In this document: positions 23,118-30,637 of the stretch, piece by piece
Position numbering within the stretch: position 1 is the stretch's first letter
How the letters are laid out: each line of letters opens with the position of its first letter
Source: Betaproteobacteria bacterium
GTDB taxonomy: Bacteria; Pseudomonadota; Gammaproteobacteria; Burkholderiales; Burkholderiaceae_C
Length of the DNA stretch: 40,694 nucleotides
Reading direction: 5' to 3'
Assembly (NCBI GenBank): GCA_025358155.1
Contig: JANYKR010000222.1
Span: 1 to 40,694 of the forward strand
Made by a program: the position numbers and the translations under genes
Notes under the pieces: model-generated
What the model was told of the DNA's origin: nothing
Database searches by the model: none
The model's input: the letters and a program-made list of their open reading frames with translations, nothing else

Positions 23118-24749
23118 ATGATCGCCAGCCCCCTTGTGCCCAGTGCGCCAGCCACCGGCGCGCCGCCTATGGTCGCTGGCCCGACCGCCGGCTCGACCGC
23201 CAGCCCGACCGCCAGCCCGACCGCCAGCCCGACAGTCCGCATCCATGCTGCGGACAATGTCGTGATCGCGCGCCGCCAGTTGCTGGGCGGCAAGGTGCTG
23301 GCGGAGGAGGGCGGTTTGGTGGTGCTCGGTCTGGTGCCACCCGGCCACAAGCTGGCCACCCATGCCATTGCGGCGGGTGAGGCGGTGCGCCGCTACAACC
23401 AGATCATCGGCCATGCCACCCAGCCGATTGCGCCGGGCCAGCATGTGCACAGCCACAACCTGGCTTTTGGCAACTTCGAGCGGGCGCATGAGGTTGGCGC
23501 GAGCGCACAGGCCACGGCGTTTGTGGCCGAGCCGGCCACCTTCATGGGCATCGTGCGGCCCGATGGCCGGGTGGCCACCCGCAACTTCATCGGTGTGCTG
23601 ACCTCGGTCAACTGTTCGGCCACCGCCGCGCGGGCGATTGCCGACCAGTTTCGGCGCGACATCCGGCCCGAGATGCTGGCCGACTACCCCCACGTCGACG
23701 GCGTGATCGCACTCACCCACGGCATGGGCTGCGCCACTGACAGCGATGGCGAGGAGTTGCAGGTGTTGCGCCGCACCCTGGGTGGCTATGCCCGCCACCC
23801 CAACTTTGCCGCCGTGCTGGTGGTCGGGCTGGGCTGCGAGACGAACCAGATTCAGGGCCTGATCGCGCAAGAAGGGCTGCAAGAGGGCGCCCGGCTGATC
23901 GCCTTCAACATCCAGGACACCGGCGGCACGGCGCGCACGGTCGCCCGTGGCGTAGCCGAGATCCAGCGGCTGCTGCCCGAGGCCAACCGGGTGCAGCGCC
24001 AGCCGGTATCCGCGCGCCACCTCACCGTGGGCCTGCAGTGCGGTGGCTCGGACGGCTACTCCGGCATCAGTGCCAACCCGGCGCTGGGCGCGGCGGTAGA
24101 CCGCCTGGTGCGCCACGGTGGCACCGCCATCCTGTCCGAAACCCCCGAGATCTACGGCGGTGAGCATTTGCTCACGCGCCGCGCCGCCAGCCCTGAGGTT
24201 GCCGCCAAGCTGATCGCCCGTATCCGCTGGTGGGAGGCCTACACCGCCCGCAACGGCATGACGATGGACAACAACCCCTCAGCCGGCAACAAGGCCGGCG
24301 GCCTGACCACGATTCTTGAAAAGTCGCTGGGCGCGATTGCCAAGAGCGGCACCACCAACCTGGTCGATGTCTACGAATTTGCGCAGCGCATCACCGCCCA
24401 GGGTTTTGTCTACATGGACTCACCCGGTTACGACCCGGTGTCGGCCACCGGCCAGGTGGCCTCGGGCGCCAACCTGATCTGTTTCACCACCGGGCGCGGC
24501 TCGGCCTACGGCTGCGCACCGTCGCCCTCGCTCAAGCTGGCGACCAACACCGCGCTGTGGCAGCGGCAAGAAGAAGACATGGACATCAACTGCGGCGGCA
24601 TCGTCGACGGCAGCGAGACGGTCGACCAGGCCGGTGAGCGCATCTTCGAGCTGATGTTGACCACCGCCTCCGGCCGCGCCACCAAGAGCGAGACGCATGG
24701 CTACGGCCAGAACGAGTTTGTGCCCTGGCAACTGGGTGCGGTGATGTAG
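23118..24749 (+). CDS. UxaA/GarD-family sugar-acid dehydratase (altronate dehydratase-like)
   Basis: 543 residues. An N-terminal SAF domain (about 40-110, RIHAADNVVIARRQLLGGKV) is joined to the large GarD/UxaA catalytic domain. This starts at FMGIVRPDGRVATRNF and contains VNCSATAARAIAD, LTHGMGCA, VGLGCETNQI, LQCGGSDGYSGISANPALG and DNNPSAGNKAGGL. The family uses Fe2+ to dehydrate hexonates or related sugar acids to 2-keto-3-deoxy acids. With the upstream SDR and FAH hydrolase it would feed a non-phosphorylating route. The ATG at 23118 has CAGGAG ten bases upstream. The first 40 residues are low-complexity and contain a repeated Thr-Ala-Ser-Pro unit from a 12-bp DNA repeat, which is unusual for the family. 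Confidence 0.87.
   Translation: MIASPLVPSAPATGAPPMVAGPTAGSTASPTASPTASPTVRIHAADNVVIARRQLLGGKVLAEEGGLVVLGLVPPGHKLATHAIAAGEAVRRYNQIIGHATQPIAPGQHVHSHNLAFGNFERAHEVGASAQATAFVAEPATFMGIVRPDGRVATRNFIGVLTSVNCSATAARAIADQFRRDIRPEMLADYPHVDGVIALTHGMGCATDSDGEELQVLRRTLGGYARHPNFAAVLVVGLGCETNQIQGLIAQEGLQEGARLIAFNIQDTGGTARTVARGVAEIQRLLPEANRVQRQPVSARHLTVGLQCGGSDGYSGISANPALGAAVDRLVRHGGTAILSETPEIYGGEHLLTRRAASPEVAAKLIARIRWWEAYTARNGMTMDNNPSAGNKAGGLTTILEKSLGAIAKSGTTNLVDVYEFAQRITAQGFVYMDSPGYDPVSATGQVASGANLICFTTGRGSAYGCAPSPSLKLATNTALWQRQEEDMDINCGGIVDGSETVDQAGERIFELMLTTASGRATKSETHGYGQNEFVPWQLGAVM
23182..23229. repeat. 12-bp tandem repeat in the dehydratase N-terminus
   Basis: Three perfect copies of CGACCGCCAGCC (23194-23229) are preceded by one variant copy (23182-23193). 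They encode a Thr-Ala-Ser-Pro repeat just before the SAF domain and are frame-neutral. Confidence 0.93.
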
Positions 24750-24845
24750 CTGCTGTGCCGTGAGCCGGTGCGCCCCAGCCGAGGCGCGCAGCGGCTTACA
24801 ACGTCTGTGAACCGGCCTGCAAGCAGCGCCCAGCCCAGGCTGGCC

Positions 24846-25226
24846 TCAGTCGGCATGGGTGACGTAGATGTCGGTGTCGGGCAGCAGCCCGCGCAAGGTC
24901 TGGAAGGCGGTATCGATCAGACCCTGACCGCCGCAAGCCCGGCCCACCGCCAGCTCAAGCGTCACCTCGTCGGGCAACACGGCCAACGCGCGCACCAGGC
25001 CAGTTCCGGCGCCGGGCGGCATCGCAAAGCCCAGGCGCAGTGCCAAGGCTGCCATCAGGCGCGCAATCTCGTCGGGCGGGCCGACCAGGCGAGGCGGTGT
25101 GGTCGGTACAGGCTGCGCCGCGCGACAAACCGGCCCCGCTTCGCTTTGCAGGCAGGCTTGACAGCCCGCGTGCGGCGCATCGCTCAGGATCGAAATGGTT
25201 TTGTCCGCCCAACTCATGGCATTCAT
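24846..25226 (-). CDS. Hypothetical small protein
   Basis: 126 residues, not recognised. The N-terminal half has three cysteines in a loose cluster (GCQACLQSEAGPVC). The C-terminal half reads like a small alpha/beta domain (VTLELAVGRACGGQGLIDTAFQTL ... DTDIYVTHAD). This faintly recalls the MIP18/PaaD-type Fe-S assembly fold, a weak impression only. The ATG at 25226 was preferred over 25310 because the upstream residues are arginine-rich and unlike the rest. The gene is isolated between a plus-strand dehydratase and a minus-strand dehalogenase. Confidence 0.5.
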   Translation of the reverse strand: MNAMSWADKTISILSDAPHAGCQACLQSEAGPVCRAAQPVPTTPPRLVGPPDEIARLMAALALRLGFAMPPGAGTGLVRALAVLPDEVTLELAVGRACGGQGLIDTAFQTLRGLLPDTDIYVTHAD

Positions 25227-25369
25227 GGTGACGCCGTCGCCTGACAGCAGATTGACTCGGATCAAGCGGCAAGTCTGCTCAGCGCGGCGAGGCCGCCATG
25301 GCGAGGGCATGGCACAGGGGGCAGCGCCGCCGGCGCAGGCGTTCGGGTTGGTGCGCTGGCCCGCGCGGC

Positions 25370-26131
25370 TCAGGCGATGCCGAGCTGCGTCGCCAGTTCA
25401 CCCAGGTCGGCGGCCACGGTGTCGAACACGGTGTCGCCCACCGCCTCCATCGGCCCGCCCGGCCCGCACTCGGCAGGCCGGGGGATGTAGGCGGTACGCA
25501 GGCCTGCAAGTTGCGCGGCGGCCAGGTCGGACGGATGCGCGGCCACCAGCATCAGCTGCTCGGGTGCCCAACCCAGCAGCCGTGCTGCACCGGTGTAGAC
25601 GGCGAGGTCGGGTTTGTAGCGGCCGATCAGCTCGGCCGACAGCACGCAGTCCCAGGGCAGGCCGGCCTGTTTGCTCAGGTTGACCAGCAGCGCCATGTTG
25701 CCGTTGGACAGGGTGCTGGTGACGTAACGTGTTCGCAGCCGGGCCAGGCCGGCCACGCTGTCAGGCCAGGGCGCCAGCCGGTGCCAGGCGCGGTTGAGCT
25801 GATCGAGCTCAGCCTCGGGCAGGCCGGCCAGGCCAAATTGCGGCAGCAGGCCGTCCAGGATCTGGCGGTGCAGCTGGTCGATCGTGGCCCAGGGCTGCTC
25901 ACCGCGCGCCACACGGGCCATCGCCGGCCGGTAGCCTGCGCGCCAGGCGTCGGCCAGTGCGGGCCAGTCCGCCGCCAGGCCCAGCCGTTGCTGCAGCGCC
26001 AGGCCTTCGCGGACCAGCGAGCCCCGCCAGTCCACCACGGTGCCGAAGATGTCGAAGACCAGCACGCGCACGCCTTGCAGGGCGATGGGCAGGACGGGCG
26101 GCGGCGGGCCAAGGGTGGGCAGCAGGGTCAT
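25370..26131 (-). CDS. Haloacid dehalogenase, type II (HAD superfamily)
   Basis: 253 residues. HAD motif I is VLVFDIFGTVVDW with nucleophile Asp27, motif II is STLSNGN, the motif III lysine is in GRYKPDLAVY, and motif IV is VAAHPSDLAAAQLAG. The cap domain lies between motifs I and II. This is the L-2-haloacid dehalogenase layout; such enzymes hydrolyse 2-haloacids to the 2-hydroxyacid with inverted configuration. Many members act on other small phosphorylated or halogenated acids, so substrate is open. The start region is divergent from the acyl-CoA dehydrogenase gene with about 180 bp between. Confidence 0.87.
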   Translation of the reverse strand: MTLLPTLGPPPPVLPIALQGVRVLVFDIFGTVVDWRGSLVREGLALQQRLGLAADWPALADAWRAGYRPAMARVARGEQPWATIDQLHRQILDGLLPQFGLAGLPEAELDQLNRAWHRLAPWPDSVAGLARLRTRYVTSTLSNGNMALLVNLSKQAGLPWDCVLSAELIGRYKPDLAVYTGAARLLGWAPEQLMLVAAHPSDLAAAQLAGLRTAYIPRPAECGPGGPMEAVGDTVFDTVAADLGELATQLGIA

Positions 26132-26313
26132 GGCGTGAGGTCCGGGCGATCAGCATGGTCGATCTGACTATCATGCCCCAGCCGCATGCCGAGTCCGCCC
26201 GCTTGATCTGGCGCAAGCTTTGGCCGATGGCGGGCCGCGGGCTGGCCGGGCTGCTTCCCGCTCGTCCCGGGCGCGACAAGGGCGGGGCGCCGGCCTTGCG
26301 CATCATGGCGACC

Positions 26314-27585
26314 ATGGACTTTGCCAATTCACCCCGCTCGTTGGCGCTGCAGGCCTCGTTGCGGCAATTCATGGCCGATCTGGTGTTGCCCTCGATGGCC
26401 GAGTGGCACCGATGGTCGGACGCCGGTGTCTACCCGCTTGACCTGATCGAGCCGCTCAAGGCCCAGGCCCGGGCGCTGGGGCTGTGGAACCTGTTTCTGC
26501 CCAGCCTGCGCGACGACCAGCCCGGCACCCGGCTCAGCAACCTCGACTACGCCCCGCTGGCCGAGATCATGGGCCAGGTGCCCTGGGCGGCGGAGATCTT
26601 CAACTGCAACGCGCCCGACAGCGGCACGATGGAGTTGCTGCAGATCGCCGCCACGCCGGCGCAGGCAGAGCGCTGGCTGGCCCCGCTGCTGCGCGGTGAG
26701 ATCCGCTCCTGCTTTGCGATGAGCGAGCCCGACACCGCCTCGTCCGACCCCACCCAGCTCAGCACTGCCATCGTGCAAGACGGCAGCGATTGGGTGGTCA
26801 GCGGCCGCAAGTGGTTCATCACCGGCGCGGCGCATCCGCTGTGCCGGTTTGCGGTGGTGATGGGCCGCAACGGCGGCGCGGGTGACGAAGAAAACCTGCC
26901 CGAGCATGCCCGCCATTCGATGCTGATCGTGCCGATGGACAGCGCTGGCCTGACGGTGGAACGCAACATCCCGGTGATGGACCACCAGTCCTTGGAAGGC
27001 CACTGCGAGCTGGTGTTTCGCGACGTGCGGGTGCCAGCCGACCATCTGCTGGGCGAGCCCGGCGCCGGCTTTGCGCTGGCCCAGGCACGGCTGGGGCCGG
27101 GCCGGGTGCATCACGCGATGCGCAGCATCGGCCAGTGCGAGCTGGCGCTGGCGTTGATGTGCGAACGCGCGCTGGAGCGCCGCGCCTTTGGCAGCCGGCT
27201 GGCCGACTTTGCCAATGTCGGCGACTGGGTGGCCGAGAGCCGGCTCGAGATCGACCAGGCCCGGCTGCTGGTGCTGCAAGCGGCCTGGCGCCTGGACACC
27301 CAAGGCGCGGCGGCGGCGCGCACCGATGTGGCGGCGATCAAGCTCGTCAGCTCGCGGCTGCAAACCCGGGTGCTGGACCGGGCGATGCAGGTGTTTGGCG
27401 CAATGAGCCTGTCGCCCGACACGCCGCTGGCGCGGCTCTGGGCCTGGGGCCGGGCGCTGCGCTTCCTGGACGGGCCCGACGAGGTGCATTTGCGCACGGT
27501 GGCCCGGGCCGAGTTCAAGCGCGCCCGCAGCCAGCGCGGCGCCAACGCGGCGCATTTGCGGCGCTGGATGCCGGCGCCGGTTTGA
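26314..27585 (+). CDS. Acyl-CoA dehydrogenase, ACAD10/11-type
   Basis: 423 residues. The N-terminal helical domain starts MDFANSPRSLALQASLRQF. The middle domain contains CFAMSEPDTASSDPTQL and RKWFITGAAHP. The C-terminal domain contains RLGPGRVHHAMRSIGQCE and ends with LDGPDEVHLRTVARAE. At the position of the MCAD catalytic glutamate this protein has aspartate (Asp386 in LDGPDEVH), the hallmark of the ACAD10/11 and FadE36-like branch. Related enzymes act on unusual acyl-CoAs, including those from 4-hydroxy acids when joined to a kinase domain; the kinase partner is not adjacent here. ATG 26305 (three codons upstream) is an equally possible start. Confidence 0.87.
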   Translation: MDFANSPRSLALQASLRQFMADLVLPSMAEWHRWSDAGVYPLDLIEPLKAQARALGLWNLFLPSLRDDQPGTRLSNLDYAPLAEIMGQVPWAAEIFNCNAPDSGTMELLQIAATPAQAERWLAPLLRGEIRSCFAMSEPDTASSDPTQLSTAIVQDGSDWVVSGRKWFITGAAHPLCRFAVVMGRNGGAGDEENLPEHARHSMLIVPMDSAGLTVERNIPVMDHQSLEGHCELVFRDVRVPADHLLGEPGAGFALAQARLGPGRVHHAMRSIGQCELALALMCERALERRAFGSRLADFANVGDWVAESRLEIDQARLLVLQAAWRLDTQGAAAARTDVAAIKLVSSRLQTRVLDRAMQVFGAMSLSPDTPLARLWAWGRALRFLDGPDEVHLRTVARAEFKRARSQRGANAAHLRRWMPAPV

Positions 27586-27678
27586 GGGCGGCCAGTTTGA
27601 GCGCGGCCGGCGGGCGGCAGCCGCTATGCTCGCGAGCTGCAAGCGTGGGCCGACCCGCGCGCCCACCCGGAGTGCACC

Positions 27679-28725
27679 ATGTTCCCCACCGCGATTGCTG
27701 GCAGCCTGCCCAAACCCGCCTGGCTCGCCGAGACCGAAAAGCTCTGGCCGAAGTGGAAGGCCGAAGGCCCTGACCTGGCCCAGGCAAAGCTCGACGCCAC
27801 GCTGCTGTGGATCAAGGCCCAGGAGGATGCCGGGCTGGACGTGATCGGCGACGGTGAGATGTCGCGCCAGCACTTTGTGCACGGCTTTCTGGAGCAGGTC
27901 GAGGGCATCGACTTCGAGCACAGGGTCGAGATGGGCATCCGCAACGACCGCTACAAGGCCATGGTGCCGCAGGTGGTGGCGCCGCTGCGGCTCAAAGGCC
28001 GGGTGCATGCGGCCGAGGCGCAGTTTTTGCGGGCCCACACCACGCGCAAGATCAAGTTCACGCTGCCTGGCCCGATGACCATCGTCGATACCGTGGCCGA
28101 CCGGTTTTATGGCGACAAGCTCAAGCTGGCCTTTGCCTTTGCCGAGTTGCTCAACCAGGAGGCGCTGGCGCTGCAGGCCGACGGCGTGGACATCATCCAG
28201 TTTGACGAACCCGCCTTCAATGTCTACATGGCCGAGGCGGCGGATTGGGGCGTGCGGGCCCTTGAGCGTGCCGCCCTGGGCCTGCACGAGGCGGGGCTGG
28301 CCTCGGGGCGAGCCTGCACCACGGCGGTTCACATCTGCTACGGCTACGGCATCCAGGCCAACATCGACTGGAAAAATTCACTCGGCCCGCAGTGGCGCCA
28401 GTACGAGCAGGTTTTGCCGGCGCTGGCCGCCAGCTCGATCGACCAGGTCAGCCTGGAGTGCATTCACTCGCAGGTGCCGGCCGAGCTGATGGCCTTGCTC
28501 AAGGGCAAGGACGTGATGGTCGGGGTGATCGACGTCGCCAGCGACCAGATCGAGACCGCCGAGGAGGTGGCCGACACCATCGGCCGGGCGCTGCAGTTTG
28601 TGCCGCGAGACCGGCTGATCGCCTGCACCAACTGCGGCCTGGCGCCGATGTCGCGGGCGGTGGCTGAGGCCAAGCTGGCGGCGCTGGCTCAGGGCGCGGC
28701 GCTGGCACGCCAGCGCTACGCCTGA
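27679..28725 (+). CDS. Core methionine synthase (MetE C-terminal family, MesD-like)
   Basis: 348 residues: only the catalytic TIM barrel of cobalamin-independent methionine synthase, without the N-terminal half of MetE. The zinc ligands are His218 and Cys220 (VHICYGYG), Glu260 (SLECIHS) and Cys319 (CTNCGL). The N-terminus (AGSLPKPAWL), DIIQFDEPAFNVY and VGVIDVASDQIETAEEVAD resemble, from memory, the MesD group of folate-independent core methionine synthases. Known MesD needs the partner MesX (DUF1852) and oxygen; no such gene is in this window. It probably methylates homocysteine, but the methyl donor is not evident. The start has GGAG eight bases upstream (27669-27672). It converges on the ABC operon with an 8-bp gap and no terminator. 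Confidence 0.82.
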   Translation: MFPTAIAGSLPKPAWLAETEKLWPKWKAEGPDLAQAKLDATLLWIKAQEDAGLDVIGDGEMSRQHFVHGFLEQVEGIDFEHRVEMGIRNDRYKAMVPQVVAPLRLKGRVHAAEAQFLRAHTTRKIKFTLPGPMTIVDTVADRFYGDKLKLAFAFAELLNQEALALQADGVDIIQFDEPAFNVYMAEAADWGVRALERAALGLHEAGLASGRACTTAVHICYGYGIQANIDWKNSLGPQWRQYEQVLPALAASSIDQVSLECIHSQVPAELMALLKGKDVMVGVIDVASDQIETAEEVADTIGRALQFVPRDRLIACTNCGLAPMSRAVAEAKLAALAQGAALARQRYA

Positions 28726-28733
28726 GAGCGCCT

Positions 28734-29642
28734 TTACTCCTTCACCGACCCGGTCATGCCCGAGACGTAGTGCTCGACAAAAAACGAGTAGATGAAGGCC
28801 ACCGGCAGCGAGCCGAGCAGGGCGCCGGCCATCAGCGAGCCCCAGTGGTAGACATCGCCCTCGACCAGTTCAGTCACCACCCCCACCGGTACCGTCTTGT
28901 TCTCTGAGGACGAGATGAAAGTCAGGGCGTAGATGAACTCGTTCCAGCTCAGGGTGAAGGCAAAGATGCCGGCCGAGATCAGGCCCGGCACCGCCAGCGG
29001 CAACACGATCTTGATCAGGATCTGCCAGCGGCTGGCGCCGTCGATCAGCGCGCACTCCTCCAGCTCGTAGGGGATCGACCTGAAGTAGCTCATCAGCAAC
29101 CAGGTTGAAAACGGGATCAGGAAGGTCGGGTACGACAGGATCAAGGCCCAGCGGCTGTCGAACAAACCGAGCTGGAAGATGATCGCCGCCAACGGGATGA
29201 ACAGGATCGACGGCGGCACCAGATAGGCCAGAAAAATCGCGCCGCCTGCCACCTTGGCGCCCTGAAAGCGCAAGCGCTCGATCGCGTAGGCCGCCAGCAC
29301 CGAGGCCACCAGCGAGATGCCGGTCGAGACCACCGAGATCACCACCGTGTTCCACAGCCACTCTGGGTAGGCGGTGTGGAACAGCAACTTCTCGAAGTGC
29401 GCCAGGGTGGGCCGGATCACCCAGAACGGGTTGCCGTCGCGGGCCAGCAACTCTTCGTTCGGCTTGAACGAGGTGATGACCATCCAGTAGAACGGGAACA
29501 GCAGCACAAAGACAAAGATGCAGATCGGGATGTAGGTGGTCACCCACCGGCGCGGCAGCGACTGCAGGTAGTCCATGCCCTGGGCGGCATCGTTGTTCTT
29601 GCCGTTGCTGGGGGTGTTGTTGCGGCTGGTGTCGTCGATCAC
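28734..29642 (-). CDS. Carbohydrate ABC transporter permease (MalG-type), system 1
   Basis: 302 residues with six predicted membrane helices and the EAA loop EECALIDGASRWQILIKIVLPL that docks on the ATPase. The hydrophilic N-terminal tail is asparagine-rich (about residues 1-25). Its ATG overlaps the stop of the upstream permease by four bases (ATGA), so the two are coupled and likely form a heterodimer. It is the last gene of a long minus-strand run. Substrate is unknown; the family imports sugars, polyols or glycerol-phosphates. Confidence 0.92.
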   Translation of the reverse strand: MIDDTSRNNTPSNGKNNDAAQGMDYLQSLPRRWVTTYIPICIFVFVLLFPFYWMVITSFKPNEELLARDGNPFWVIRPTLAHFEKLLFHTAYPEWLWNTVVISVVSTGISLVASVLAAYAIERLRFQGAKVAGGAIFLAYLVPPSILFIPLAAIIFQLGLFDSRWALILSYPTFLIPFSTWLLMSYFRSIPYELEECALIDGASRWQILIKIVLPLAVPGLISAGIFAFTLSWNEFIYALTFISSSENKTVPVGVVTELVEGDVYHWGSLMAGALLGSLPVAFIYSFFVEHYVSGMTGSVKE

Positions 29643-30538
29643 TTGTCGCCCCCTTGTTGCCAGGCGCGGCGCTGCAGACCAAAGTAGCTGAACATGATCG
29701 CGCCCAGCAAAAACGGCACCATCAAGGTGGCCAGAGCGGCACCTTCGCCCAGCGCCCCGCCCGAGATCGCGCGCTGGAACGACAGCGTGGCCATCAGGTG
29801 GGTGGCGTTGAGCGGCCCGCCGCGGGTGAGCACGTAGATCAGCTGGAAGTCGGTGAAGGTGAACAGCACCGAAAACGTCATCACCACCGCGATGATCGGG
29901 GTGAGCAGCGGCAGCGTGACATGGCGGAACTGCTGCCAGGGCGTGGCCCCATCAATCGCCGAAGCCTCGTAGTACGAGGGCGAGATTGTCTGCAAACCCG
30001 CCAGCAGCGAGATCGCCACAAACGGCACACCGCGCCAGATGTTGGCGGCGATGGTCGAGAAACGGGCGTTCCAGGGGTTGCCCAGAAAGTCGATGTAGTT
30101 GTCGATCCAGCCCAGCTTGACCAGCACCCAGCTGAGGACCGAAAACTGCGCGTCGTAGAGCCACCAGAAGGCAATCGCCGACAAGGCCGTCGGCACGATC
30201 CAGGGCAGCAGCACCACCGCCCTGAAAAAGCTCTTGAAGGGCAGGTTCTTGTTCAGCAGGATGGCCAGCCACAAACCGAGCGCAAACTTGAACACGCTGG
30301 CGACGATGGTGTAGAACAAGGTGTTGAACAAGGCCAGCTGGGTGACGCTGTCGCCCACCAGGTAGGCAAAGTTCTCGAACCCGACCCACTCACCGGGGCG
30401 GCCCACTTTGGCATCGGTAAACCCGAGCCAGGTGCCCAGACCCAGCGGGTAGGTCAAAAACAGCAGCAGCAGCACGGCGGCGGGCAGCATGAACGTCCAG
30501 CCGAGCGCATTGCGACTGTTTTGAAGTTTCTCAAACAT
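29639..30538 (-). CDS. Carbohydrate ABC transporter permease (MalF-type), system 1
   Basis: 299 residues with six membrane helices. The first helix (LPAAVLLLLFLTYPLGLGTW) and the EAA loop (EASAIDGATPWQQFRHVTLPLL) are typical of the MalF/UgpA group. It lies 99 bp after the binding-protein gene, with a stem-loop in that gap, and overlaps the MalG-type gene. Confidence 0.92.
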   Translation of the reverse strand: MFEKLQNSRNALGWTFMLPAAVLLLLFLTYPLGLGTWLGFTDAKVGRPGEWVGFENFAYLVGDSVTQLALFNTLFYTIVASVFKFALGLWLAILLNKNLPFKSFFRAVVLLPWIVPTALSAIAFWWLYDAQFSVLSWVLVKLGWIDNYIDFLGNPWNARFSTIAANIWRGVPFVAISLLAGLQTISPSYYEASAIDGATPWQQFRHVTLPLLTPIIAVVMTFSVLFTFTDFQLIYVLTRGGPLNATHLMATLSFQRAISGGALGEGAALATLMVPFLLGAIMFSYFGLQRRAWQQGGDK

Positions 30539-30597
30539 GGTGGCCGATCAAGGTGCGGGGGGCGGAAACAGCGGATTCAGGGGTCACCGGATGCAGC

Positions 30598-30626
30598 CTG
30601 GCGACGGCGGCTTGCGCCGACGCCAG
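30598..30626 (-). other. Intercistronic stem-loop between binding-protein and permease genes
   Basis: CTGGCG-A-CGGCG pairs with CGCCG-A-CGCCAG around a 5-nt loop. The 12-position stem is interrupted only by an A·A mismatch. It begins 11 bp after the binding-protein stop. Such structures stabilise the upstream mRNA segment and reduce permease expression, giving excess binding protein as in malE-malF. There is no T-run, so it is not a full terminator. Confidence 0.75.
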
Positions 30627-30637
30627 ACCAAAATCCA

